NCBI GenBank assembly: GCA_032690845.1
Contig: CM064426.1
Span: forward strand, 46,888,508-46,952,507
Length of the DNA stretch: 64,000 nucleotides
Origin: Eleusine coracana subsp. coracana
Lineage: Eukaryota > Streptophyta > Magnoliopsida > Poales > Poaceae
Direction: 5' to 3'
Under the pieces are notes generated by a model that was not told the origin of the DNA, ran no database searches, and saw nothing but the letters and a program-made list of their open reading frames with translations. Shown piece after piece: positions 11,201-22,393 of this stretch (positions are counted from its first letter, which is position 1; every line of letters starts with the position of its first letter). Both the position numbers and the translations under genes were made by a program.

Positions 11201-12720
11201 AGAAAATCTCGTCCTGAGATTTAAAGCGAGCTAGAGGTAGGAAAATACAAAAGTTGTTACCTGAGAATTGCTGCAAAAATTCCGGATAATGGGTATTTAG
11301 GAACTCTGCAGATTCCCAAGTTGCTTCATCCTCGGAATGATGGTTCCATAGAACTTTATAGAACTTGATTGTTCTTTTTCGAGTAACTCAATCTTTTTCA
11401 TCCAAGATTTTTATTGGATGTTCAGAATAAGTCAAATCAGATTGGAGATGTTCATAATCATCCAAGATAACATCTACGGGTGGCTTAAGGCATTTCTTCA
11501 ATTGAGAGACATGAAATGTATCATGCACACCGAAAAGATTTTTGGGCAACTTCAACTTATATGCCACATTTCCACATCGTTCCATTACTTGGAATGGACC
11601 AATATAACGGGGAGCTAATTTTCCTTTGACTCCAAACCATTGAATACCTTTCATAGGTGATACCTTCAAATATACATGGTCGCCCTTTTCAAAGATCAAA
11701 GGCCGACGTCTTTTATTAGCATACATCTCTTGTCGTTGCTTTGCAGCCTTTAGATTAGCCTGAATAATCCGAACCTTTTCTTCAGCGTTTTGCACAAGAT
11801 CAGGTCTGAAGGTAACCCTTTCTCCCATTTCTGACCAGTTTAAAGGAGTTCTACAACTACGGCCATATAATGCTTCAAATGGAGTCATACCTATACTTTC
11901 TTGGTAACTGTTGTTATAAGAAAATTCCAAGAGAGATAAATAATCATCCCAATTACCACCATGTGCTAAAATACAAGCTCTAAGCATGTCCTCCAATATT
12001 TGGTTCACACGCTCGGTTTGTCCATCAGTGGTAGGGTGATATGCAGAGCCTCGGATTAAATGGGTACCCAGAGATGCATGAATTTGCTCCCAAAATCTTG
12101 CTACAAATTGAGTACCTCGATCTGAAATAATGGTCTTTGGAACTCCATGTAAACATAAAATTCGACAGATGTTTGTGGGTAGTTAATGGAAGACCCACTA
12201 TAAAATCCATACTAATATCATCCCATTTCCAAGCTGGAATGCTTAGTGGCTGTAATAAACCAGCTTTCTTTAAGTGATCAGCTTTGATACGTTGACAAGT
12301 ATCACATTCCGCGACATAACGGGCAACTTCCCGTTTCATTCATGGCCACCAAAAATTTTCCTTCAATCCCTGATACATTTTGTTGCTACCAGGATGAACG
12401 GAGTACTTGGATTGATGGGCTTCATCTAAAATCTTGCGATGTAATTCAAAACTTTTCGGGACAACAAGGTGAATGTTAAACCATAACACACCATTTTCAT
12501 CTTGGTGGAAACACGTAGCCTTTCCATCCTTGATATTTTTCCTGATGTGTGCCATGCCTTTATCATTTTTCTGAGCAACAATTACTTCATCTCTGATGGT
12601 AGAATGTATTGCTAAATTATGTATAGCAACCACAGGTAAAATATGAACGCTTGGTTCAGTAGATGAAATGTCCTTGCTGCTATCCCAAGGCAATAAATTC
12701 AGATCGTTGCAGTGTTCTTT
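11201..12720 (-). pseudogene. Gypsy integrase with chromodomain-like tail (broken)
   Basis: On the minus strand this encodes the H2C2 finger (HQSKYSVHPG, then ECDTCQ), the start of the core (SMDFIVGLPLT), the second and third core motifs (SDRGTQF, TDGQTERVNQ), the C-terminal region (PFEALYGRSCRTPLNWSE) and a chromodomain-like end (IKFYKVLWNHHSEDEATWES). About 100 bp is missing near 12178, where the core jumps from the PLTTHK segment to RILCLHG. This removes roughly 35 residues between the first and second catalytic acids and shifts the frame. A stop follows WWP near 12340. The protein cannot be functional. Confidence 0.9.
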
Positions 12721-12750
12721 TTGGCTTAAAGCATCGGCTACGACATTGGC

Positions 12751-13845
12751 CTAACCGGGATGGTAATGGATCTCTAAATCATAATCCTTAATCAGTTCAA
12801 GCCATCTACGCTGATGCATATTCAGATCTGATTGAGTGAATATATATTTGAGGCTCTTGTGATCGGTATATATATGCACTAAATTTCCCAACAAGTAATG
12901 TCGCCAAATCTTTAGTGCAAGAACCACCGCTGGTAATTCCAAGTCATGAGTTGGATAATGTATTTCATGCTTGCGTAATTCCAGAGATGCATAAGCAATC
13001 ACTCGACCTCCTTGCATTAAAACACAACCCAATCCAGTTCCAGAGGCATCACAATAAACATCAAAGGATTTAGTGATATCTGGTTGAGCTAGAATGGGTG
13101 CAGTGGTAAGTGATTTCTTCAAGTTCTGAAAAGCTTCTTCACATTGCGGTGTCCATGCAAAAGTCACGTTGTTTAGTAGCAGCTTTGTAATAGGTTTAGC
13201 AACTTGAGAGAAATTTGGAATAAACCGTCGATAGTATCCAGCTAACCCAAGGAAACTGTGGACTTGAGTGATGGTTCGAGGAGGTTTCCAATTTAACACT
13301 TCTTGTACTTTTCCTGGGTCAACAGAGATGCCCTCTGCTGAAACCACATGACCAAGAAATGGTACTTGTGTCAACCAAAATTCACATTTGCTGAACTTAG
13401 CATATAACTTATGATCTCGCAAGCGTTGAAGCACGATGCGAAGATGTTCCGCATGTTCCTCTTCAGATTTGGAATTGATAAGAATATCATTAATGAAGAT
13501 CACCACAAACTTGTCTAACTCCAGCATAAATACTGAATTCATCAAGTACATAAAGTATGCTGGAGCGTTGGTCAATCCAAATGACATAACCAAATATTCA
13601 TAAAGTTCGTATCTCGTGGAGAATGCGGTCTTCGGAATATCCTCTTCTCTGATTTTTATTTGATGGTAGCCTGATCGTAGATCAATCCTTGAAAAGACTT
13701 TGGCACCAATCAATGGATCGAATAAAATATCAATCCTGGGCAAAGGATATTTATTCTTGATGGTGACTTCATTTAACGGCCGATAATCAACCACTAATCG
13801 CAGGCTATCATCTTTCTTCTTTATGAACATTGCCGGACAGCCCAA
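12751..13845 (-). pseudogene. Gypsy reverse transcriptase / RNase H (364 codons)
   Basis: The open frame contains RT motifs in order: [42 protein letters not shown], then the catalytic box FINDIL at residues 117-122, followed by KCEFW and FLGHVVS. RNase H follows with [14 protein letters not shown] and TDHKSLKYI. The catalytic box is normally F/Y-x-DD; here residue 119 is Asn instead of Asp, so polymerase activity would be lost. A one-base deletion near 13845 breaks the join to the upstream RT N-terminus (RPSSSLW), and a stop follows HYHPG. RT copies element RNA into DNA in the capsid. Confidence 0.92.
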
Positions 13846-14606
13846 AGTGATGAACTTGGGCGTATATAACCTTTGTCCAGCAACTCCTTAATTTGTTTCT
13901 TGAGTTCTCCCAATTCATTCTTTGCCATTTTATATGGTTGTCGAGAAATTGGAGAAGTTCCTGGTTGTAAATCAATTCGGAATTCAACCTCACGGTTAGG
14001 GGGTAGACCAAGCAGATCCTCCGAAAAAACATCTGAGAACTCACAGACAATTGGAATTTTATCCACCAACTTTTCCTCAAGATGATGGATAGTAATGGCA
14101 GTGACTAGAGATAGATGCAAAGGAATTGAGTCAATGCCATGAACTGGAGAATTTATGTGGACAACACGAGGCGCAATATCTAGCATGACCTTATGAAATG
14201 CCATCCATTGCATACCCAAAATTAAGTCTATGCCTTGCTGTTCCAACATTATAAAATTTGCAGAGTAGACCTTGTGATTCAACCTAATTGAGGCTTTAGG
14301 CAGAATTTGATTAGCACAAATTTGCCCACCCGGAGATTTAATATTATAGGGTGTAGTGGTAGTATAGGTTGATAATCCAAGCCTTTGTATACAGGCTTTA
14401 CTAACAAAGTAATGCGATGCACCAGAATCAAACAATATGATGACAAGTGAATCATTAAGCGAGAACGTACCCGTAAGTACTGGCTCGCCCTGAGGAATGT
14501 CATCAAGATTAGTGTAGTTCACATGTCCAGATTTATTTCCTTGCCCCCGATGCTGATTTACAGCAGCGTCACGAGCTTGTTTTCCAGCTTCACTTTGGGG
14601 ATAGGT
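13821..14606 (-). pseudogene. Gypsy protease and RT N-terminus
   Basis: After the gag zinc knuckle the frame continues to an aspartic protease with the D-S-G active site (LFDSGASHYFVS, D at residue 100 of the open frame starting at 14726) and the flap/C-terminal hallmark LILGMQWM. It then passes into the RT leader ([30 protein letters not shown]). The protease would process the Gag-Pol polyprotein. The reading ends at a single-base deletion just before the RT palm, continued in another frame at 13845. Confidence 0.9.
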
Positions 14607-15651
14607 ACATTCCTTCGAGAAATGACCGACACGGCCACAATTGTAACAGGGATAAGGGCTGTACTGTCCCGCTGTTGGTGCATTACGTGCATTCTGATTT
14701 TGTTGTTGTGAGGGTGCACGCGACACTTGGGACTGTTGTGGTGGTGCTGGAATACGAGACTATTGTGGTGGACGATTAAAGTTCTGAGGTCCCGGACAAT
14801 AAAATTGCTGCTGTGGTGCCACCCGGAATCGTTGTCCAGTGGGAGAGGTGTACACCAAACGATGTTTGGGTGGCGGTGCAGCAGTGTTTCCAGTAGGTGG
14901 AGCCTTCCTTTTACGCTCATCATTCTACACCTCGCGATAAGCATCTTCTTGAACGATGGCAGCATTGACTAGATCATTAAAGGTTCCCGTCGTCTACCAA
15001 GTCAACTTTTCCTTGAGTGCGGGCTTCATACCATGCCGAAATGCAGCACGCTTCTTAGCTTCTGAATCCACATACAGAGAAGCATATTGTGCCAGATGAT
15101 TAAACTTCTGAGAATATTCTAGCACGGTCCTCCCTCCTTGCTTCAAATCTAGAAATTCCTGGAGCTTTCTCTCTATAATTCCAGCAGGTATAAAATGGGA
15201 ACGGAATGCATTTTTGAACTCGTCCCATAGCACAATATGGCCTTCTGGAAGTGAGGCCATATAATCCACATACAGAGAAGCATATTGACCCCATCAGTTG
15301 TTGTGCAGCGAATAGCGGCTTCTAGGCATTGGTGCACTGCGGCAGCCCGAACTTAGATTTGATGATGCGAATAAAATTATCCGCATCTAGTGGCTCTCTA
15401 GCATGCTCAAAGGTTGGGGGATGTGTAGACAAGAAGTCTTGATAAGTGCTTTGCCGTGGCTGATCATCACGGCGCCAACCATTACGGCTCAGGAGTTGAG
15501 CTATTTGCCTGAGTAGCTCAGTATCTTCCTGTCTTGATTCAAACACCATGGACATAACTTGAGCCCATGGATTTGGTGGCGGAGGTGGAAGATCATCATT
15601 TTGAGCTCCTTGTTGTGAGCTCTCCAGCTCACCACGGCGGGTGGTAACCAT
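14607..15651 (-). pseudogene. Gypsy gag with CCHC zinc knuckle (frameshifted)
   Basis: The start is MVTTRRGELES at 15651, immediately after an AG that follows a T-rich tract (TGAAATTTCAGA). The capsid region has FLSTHPPTFEHAREPLDAD, LWDEFKNAFRSHFIPAG and LKQGGRTVLEYSQKFNHLAQ. The nucleocapsid part has a CCHC knuckle CYNCGRVGHFSKEC at 14648-14607. The frame is broken near 15322-15300, with a short deletion in the WWANY-type segment, and by stops near 14993, 14938 and 14760. Gag forms the particle that packages element RNA. The motif order resembles Tekay-type grass elements. Confidence 0.9.
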
Positions 15652-15962
15652 TCTGAAATTTCAGATCATACATTAATTCATATTGAATACATGAATGAAT
15701 GAATAAATCATAACTTGACATGAGCAAGAAGAAAATTTTCAGAACTGGTTCAATAGTTAAAACAACCACAACCATTTTTCATTCAGCTCTCAAAAGAAAA
15801 TACATGGTTGTAGCATTACAAAGTTAGACTAGATATCATACATTCACCACACTTCATGATATGATACAAGGATGAGTTCAAACAGCACTACATGGTTACT
15901 ACAAGATATACACATAATTACATCGATACTAGTATAGCTCATAAAACCATCTAGTTCCTTAT
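15652..15962 (-). other. Spacer between extra ORF and gag
   Basis: AT-rich, with no open frame of note. Its gag-proximal end carries a polypyrimidine/AG sequence directly before the gag ATG, so it may be spliced out or serve as an intercistronic leader. Confidence 0.5.
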
Positions 15963-16841
15963 CTAAAGAGTGAGGGTGCTGCTAACAACATCCATGTCAT
16001 CGTCCTCATCCATAGGGGGAGGAAGAGTAGTAGAATCTGTAGCAAGGTTACCCAAAATCAGCTCATCTGGAGGGATAACCTGAGGGTGATGCTGGAGCTG
16101 ATGTTGTACACCTAAGTAGTGTAACTCCTCAAAATCATGCTGAGCATCCTCCTAATCAATTTGCAAGTCATGATTAACCTCTTGGGCAAGTCCTAGCTGT
16201 TCTTGAACCTCAGCTAGCTGCTCCTCTCTAGCAACTAACTGCTGCTCAAGCTCAGTGATACGTGCAGCCTGAGTAGCATTAAGCTGGAGCTGCTCATCAA
16301 TATGCTCCCTCTCATGCTCAATAGCAAACTGAAATCCCTCTACCTGTAGGTGTACTTCAGACTCACGGCGCTGCCAACCAGTATAGACCTCGGTGACATA
16401 GTAACAAGGTATCGCCACATATGGGTTGTAAGTAATAGCTGACATGTCCTGAACAAGAGACATACGGAGACGCCATAAGTGGTTATTGGTCGGGTCTGTC
16501 ATAGGCAAAAGAGAATACACCGTTCCAGCAACGCCGATGTTGTTCTCACAGAAAGTGGTGATGGCTTTAAGGACAGCCATCTCCCAAGTCCAAAAGAAAT
16601 GGGATCCCTCTGCTGTCACAAACCAGCCATCATGGTAGGGATAGGTGAGCTTAGGAGGAATGCACACATGCACCATACATGAACCTCCAGGCAAATCAGT
16701 GTATTCCCTACCAACATATGCAGGTGGCTCAGTGTACCCAAAAGTTTGTAACATTCCCCATAAGAATACCGACAAACCAGGACGGTGGAGAGCCTCGATA
16801 TAAGTCCAACCATCATGTAAAATGTGTACATGAGGATCCAT
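15963..16841 (-). CDS. Extra ORF upstream of gag, unknown function (one in-frame TAG)
   Basis: I do not recognise a named family. The frame starts MDPHVHILHDG at 16841, right after TTGTGTAG. The N-terminal half (about residues 15-150) is rich in W, Y and P and has YTEPPAYVG and GGSCMVHVCIPP. The second half (about 165-230) is a Gln/Glu/Leu coiled coil (ITELEQQLVAREEQLAEVQ). After a TAG near 16152 (codon GAT-TAG-GAG) the frame runs on to an acidic end, PPPMDEDDDMDVVSS. A homologous ORF is at 25808-26675 in the plus element, and a coiled-coil-plus-acidic-tail relic is at 49522-50154, all in sense and before the gag position. A structural or regulatory accessory protein is possible; this is inference. 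Confidence 0.75.
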
Positions 16842-18495
16842 CTACACAATGGAATGGTTCAGTCACATTATTAGAATGACAAAACCAAAAACTTTTAAGG
16901 CAAAAATTATTGTGAGTGCTAAAGATTAATTTGTCACTAGCACAAGAACAGAATTTTACTTTCTATTGAACAAGGTGTCCAAGTTTCATAATTCTGGAAA
17001 TTTTAGAGTGAACTTAAAAATTATGCATAACGTCTTCACCTAGAGGACTTTATAAGCTTTCCAGAATATACTCATACATGTTCATCACATCAACGAACAT
17101 AAAGATGTAAAATTCATAAGTTAATGCTGGATCATACGGATCTGAATTGTGTAAGGTGTAAAAGTTGGCATTCTGGAGCCTGTGTTGAAAAGATTTAAAT
17201 TTACAATTGAGTTGTAAATCGAAGATTTCTTCAGTATCTTTCCAACCCATATTTGCTCAACAATTTAGCCAAAATAAAATTGGAGTTATGAATTTTGCAA
17301 TCAGCTCATTATTCTGTCAGTCTAAACAAGGAGCAGAATATCAGATTGAACTTTTTTAATGAATCTGACCAAATTGCGTCAAGAATCAGGCAAAACTCAT
17401 AACTAAAGAGTTGAAGCTCTTCAAAGTATCTTTCCAACGGCTACTCATAGAAATTTAGGATAAACAAGTCAGAAGATATGAAACGTTTCCTCTGATCTGT
17501 CAGGTTTTGATCAACAGAAAACCGATTTACAAAATCTTCAGTTCTGGAGCATTTATCATACGAATTAAATTTCGACAAGAGTTGAAACATCAAGAGGATT
17601 TCCAGCTCTTTCCAGAAAGTATTTATATGCTCCAAAATCCTAAAGGACCAATAATCTATGAATTTTTGAAAAACAGGACAGATTAGTTTAGTGTGAACAA
17701 ACTAGTTTTGGTTTGGCAGATTGGTTTCAAGCTTTACAAATTCTTTTGCTCAGATTTTAATCACACAAATGAGAAGTTGAAACAGAGGTAAGATCAAATT
17801 TTAGTTCAATGGATTAGAATGCCCATGCCATGAATGCAAGTGAATTGTTTTTTATCCTAACCGTTCCTCACTCAAAAGAAAATATATAGACACATATACC
17901 GACATATTGTGGTATTCGTAATTTTTGGAGACAACCCGTACTCACGAGCAAACATTCTAAGTTTTCGACACACACACGCTAATGTGGTTAGTATACCTGT
18001 AAGAGATCATTTCAGAAACATTACATCAAATTCAAAAGAAACTATGAAAACAAGCAGTTTATATACTACTTGGCAACGGTTCATGAAACGAACCACCTTG
18101 CAAAACCACGGTCCTCGCAAGCGGACCCATGCTCATAAGCCTATCATGATGAGCATCCTCTACAAGAAAAAGTTGGCACGGTTTATTGAAGAAACCGTCT
18201 CACGAAACCATAGCCCTCGTGAGTGAACTCTACGCTCCAATACTTGTTCAAGGAGCCGAAAAGAAAATATGTTGGCAATGATTCATGGAAAAGAATCATC
18301 TCGCAAAGCCACAGTCCTTGCGAGCGGACTATAAATGTCAAATGGAAATCCAAATTGCAAACCAACTCAAACATAACCCGTTAGCTTGTCACCATTCTAA
18401 CCTTTACTAAATAGTTGGGCATATACTAACGTATCCTCACCGTATATGCCATATTTTTAAAATATTTCTAAATTGTTGTATTATCTCAGAACATA
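16842..18495 (-). other. 5' leader of the minus-strand gypsy element
   Basis: No convincing coding frame. From the PBS inward it holds three double-hairpin modules (18324-18076), then the conserved motif CTCTTACAGGTATACTAAC (minus strand, about 18006-17987). About 1.1 kb of AT-rich DNA follows, with degenerate repeats of a (C/G)GAAAG-type core (for example near 17060, 17235, 17435, 17610). It ends with TTGTGTAG right before the extra-ORF ATG. This layout is repeated in the plus element and would fit a leader intron. Confidence 0.6.
18076..18324 (-). other. Three double-hairpin leader modules (minus element)
   Basis: Module A (18324-18078): stem CTCGCAA/TTGCGAG at 18300-18324, then ATGATTC/GAATCAT at 18278-18299. 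Module B: CTCACGA/TCGTGAG at 18199-18223, then ACGGTTT/AAACCGT at 18178-18198. Module C: CTTGCGA/TTGCAAG at 18097-18121, then GTGGTTC/GAACCGT at 18076-18096. Spacing is 101-102 nt. Stems are 7 bp with loops of 7-11 nt. Counterparts are at 24727-24970. Confidence 0.75.
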
Positions 18496-18507
18496 GCTCT
18501 GGTACCA
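18496..18507 (-). other. Primer binding site, minus-strand gypsy
   Basis: The minus strand reads TGGTACCAGAGC, two bases after the LTR end. It differs by one base from the perfect initiator-tRNA-Met complement TGGTATCAGAGC found at 7316 and 51306. Confidence 0.88.
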
Positions 18508-21001
18508 GCTGTCACAACCCCCTTGGACCGAAGCTCCTGAGGTGCTGATTAAGCAGACACAAGATAATACAACAACCGACCAAGTTCAAATTACGTAAAA
18601 ATAGTGTTATTTATTATACATCAGAGTTAAGTACTTAAGTGCAACGGAAATATTACAAAGTTCAGTTTTAAAAGCAGCGGAAGATAACGTGATTAAACGT
18701 CTACAATTTACAACTCAACGATAGTAGCAAGTGTGATAAATCCGAGCCCATACGGATTATCACCTAGCATCACACAACAGCAGCAGCTACTCAGTCTCCC
18801 AATGGGCAGACCATCCCTCAGGGATAGACATATATCCCAAGGAAGAACACCCATAGCTAGATCATAAGCATCAGTGTTATTATCTGAAATAAAGAAAACA
18901 ACAACATGGCAAACCCTAAGCTACTAAGCTCAACAAGTCATACCTAACAAGTAATTAAATCTAGATATGCAAAGACTCAGAGATGGATAATAGTAAATTT
19001 AGTGAACATTCTAATAACTATAATAGTGTAAGATAACTTGCATGTCAAAGTAGTAAGTACAGCTAACAATCTGAAAAAAATTTAACTAAGTAACAAAGAA
19101 CTTCAGTTCAGATTTACTAAAATTCGATATTCTTCATCCCAACATTCCATTAATTATTATTAGTGAGGTTCTTAAGCTTCGATGTGACACAGTGAACAAG
19201 CGGTACTCATTACTGCGAGGGACAGTGATTGCAATCGTTTTACACCAGCTGGGAAAACCCAAAGTACACGGCATACACATCATTTAAGAACGCGTATGAT
19301 AACTTTTCGCAAAGTCATAATACATGTCGATCCGAATCTAAAAGTCCCGAGTGGGCAGCCATTCCACGGTAACATCGGGAATCTGTCCACTCCTACAGGA
19401 TCACATGACCAAGAATTTTAAGTTATCGTCCAACCATGCATATGACAATGCTACATCAGTTTATTAGTTCCCATATTAGCATGCATTTGGAACAGTTCAA
19501 TACTTGCTCAACAGCAGGGCCGACAACGGAAGGGTCCTAGGTCGACACAGACAGGGCTACAGCCTTGCAAGCCATGTCCTCTAAAGGCACATGATCTTTG
19601 CCCTTTCACCTACGGGGCCTGTCCATGTCTCAAATTTTAGTTGCTGACCCAAACGGACTGCCACCTTGCGAGACAAAAACCACCAAAGGTACTTTGCCTT
19701 CGCCCTTTACCATACAGACCCGTTTAGTCCAAATTTTATCATTCTTACTTCACATTATCACTATCATCAAGTTACTAATATTTCAAGTGCCATAATAGTG
19801 CCCATACTATATCTAAGCATAATAATTCCTCTATTAACTACCGGTACCTATATACCATGTCTAATATAAGATAGCATATTTCCAGGAAATGCAGGTGGGT
19901 TTTCATCCAACTTCTAAACTTAATGCACAAATAACCTATGCACATCTAGCAATTTAATTACTGGAATTAATCAAATTAATACATGGGAATGTTCTGGGGC
20001 TTGCCTTGGGCTACAACCACAGAGTTAGTACTGAAGTTAGGATCTTCTTGTGCCGAGAAATCTGAGGAGGCCTTCTAAATATTATCCCCTGGCACGTCAA
20101 CGTTCCCTATCACAATACTGATATGTCAACGAGGTGAATGCATAGATAATGCAACAAAATGTGATGCACATAAAGAATGAGCATAACAGTAAAATTTGTT
20201 ACTCAACATTATTCTCGAAGCCATATGCTTCAGAGCTAGCAAGTCTAAAATAGGAAATTACACATAAAGTTTTCCTACTGCATTTAGATATGGTTATTTG
20301 AACATTATATGAAATTAATTCATTTAGTAACATAAAAATATGCTATTGGACATGAGTGATCCACAGGTGATTGATATATGTATGATTAGCAAATTTGCCA
20401 AGTTTCATTAATATATAATAAGTCATTAATTAATAATACATTTAGCAAGATATAAGAGTAAATAGAATCTAGTAAAATAAGAACAGAAGATAAATTCCTA
20501 CAAAAATTCATGGTGATGCAATATGACAAGAATGGTTTTTGTGCACAAGCATAAACTCTAAATATTTACAGAAATCATTATAATGCATTTCCAAGCATTT
20601 CAAGGATAAAATAATATTTAATTTCATGTCCAGAAACTAGGGTCATCAATTTATCATACAAACTAAGCAGGTCAAGGGAAAACTAGAACAATTTAATTTA
20701 CTATTTTATCCAATCTACAACTAAAGATATGAATTTATTAAGCTTTGAACTAATTAATTAATACATCAAAACTTTTCATCACAAGGAATCCAACAAAATG
20801 CATAATACTCATCACAAGGAATCCAACAAAATTTATTTTGCAATTTTTGGAGCTATAAATCTCCAGATATGGATTTTACAAGGTTAAAGCATTTTCTGGA
20901 TTTTTACTTTAAACTTCAAAGTAATTACGAAAATGCCATCAGTTCATTTTTGAACTGAACCGAGCGCGCCCGCACTCCCGCGGTGGTGCGGCTGCCGGAT
21001 C

Positions 21002-21921
21002 TGATGTGGATAAGGGTTCCCGATCTTCCGAAAGGTTCTGGATACGTTGATTTGGTCGGAGGCGACACACAAATCGATCCGGTTTCAGAACAGCATGTTC
21101 TAAACCCCGCAATCGCAGCATGACGTCACCTCTGGTTATCAACCGTCCTAAAATGATTGACCTCACCGAGAAGGCTAATCCCTGCCTGCGAATCAAGAAG
21201 ACAAGCAAGAACGAAGAAGAAGGCAACACAATTGCAGATGTATTATGAATCTCACGAAGTTGGGGTCTCACAAACCATGATAACGGCGAAGCTGTTATGA
21301 ATAGAATAATCTAAGCAAAACCCCAAACCCTAATGGTGTGGCGGCAGCTGTATATGAATACCCTAGGATCGTACAAGACCCTCTGGACGCACCCTTAATT
21401 GAACTCAACTAGATACAAAGCCCAAAGGCCAAAAATAGGCGACGCAGCACCGAAACAGATTCTGGACCCTCTCTTGTTTCGACGATTTCCGATGACTCCG
21501 GATGAATTTTGATATGAGACCAGCGGCATTGGAAAGGTCTTCTTCTTATCTTTCCGTGCATATATAGAACGTCCAAATCCGAGTCCGTATGCGTCCTGGG
21601 CATCCATTTTAGTGCAGACTGGTCCTGAACCCCAAAACGGACACGAAGTCGATTTTGGTTGGGCCTCCATCTTGGCTTCCACGTCCTTGCTGGTCCTCCA
21701 CGTCTCCAAGTCCTTCTCCCAACATCTCCTGGTCCTCTCCATGGTTCCTAATTACAATATAATCCTTAGGTAGCAAACCATTCTCAAAAGTGACATATAA
21801 TAAAGAACGTAGGAACGAGCTCACCTCTAAATTTAGTCGTCGTGCACGAGCTCTAGTCATTGGACCTTGCAAGTCCAGAATTGGAGAAGTGTTGCATGTA
21901 TCCTTAGGAGTGATGTCCTCA
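21002..21921 (-). repeat. 3' LTR of the nested element (920 bp)
   Basis: Copy A of the direct repeat. It is the same length as copy B and differs by scattered substitutions. It contains, on the minus strand, the GPMTRARARRL coding motif close to its start. Confidence 0.85.
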
Positions 21922-22094
21922 TCATCCTCTCCCTCTTGAAGTGGAGTCGGTTTTTCAGAAACCCGAGTCGAGTTAGGGGTCGAGTTTGGAATCGGGTAAA
22001 AATTTTTTGGCGCCGTGGATGCAGCGGAAAGTGGAATTTGTGAGGATTGGTCCGAGGTGTTTGAGGGTGGGATTAGGGTGGGTGTATCAATCAA
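21609..22094 (-). pseudogene. Remnant of a gypsy pol C-terminus running into the LTR
   Basis: A 161-codon open frame starts in the internal region (MIDTPTLIPP), crosses the polypurine tract in frame (LQEGEDDEDIT spans the LTR boundary at residue 58) and continues inside the LTR with GPMTRARARRLNLEVSSFL. That last motif is common at the C-terminus of grass Ty3/gypsy polyproteins lacking a chromodomain (established from family knowledge). No catalytic domain is left. The frame remaining open through PPT and U3 suggests the ancestor's pol ended inside its 3' LTR. It may simply be decayed coding DNA. Confidence 0.6.
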
Positions 22095-22393
22095 TCAACC
22101 CTAGCACACAAAGTCGATAGAACAGAGGATGGTGAAGGGGATGGCGGCTAGGGTTGCAAGGGAAACACTACTGATGACAAAAACACAAACTAAATCAACG
22201 ACTAAACAAAAACTAGGGCACAAACTCAACACTACGGACTCTGAGTTTGAAATATGCAAAGGCTAAACACGTGGTTATGGGTGGAAGGGAAATTTTTTTT
22301 TTGGCTTTTCTGTGGATGATAGGATGAACACAAAACGAAATTAACTAAGGGTAGTGCGAACCTGACGGTGCACCTGAAGCTTTGATTACCACT

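Noticed and set aside
14523..14972. Plus-strand frames over gag
   Set aside because: Antisense shadows of the minus-strand gag with the CCHC knuckle.
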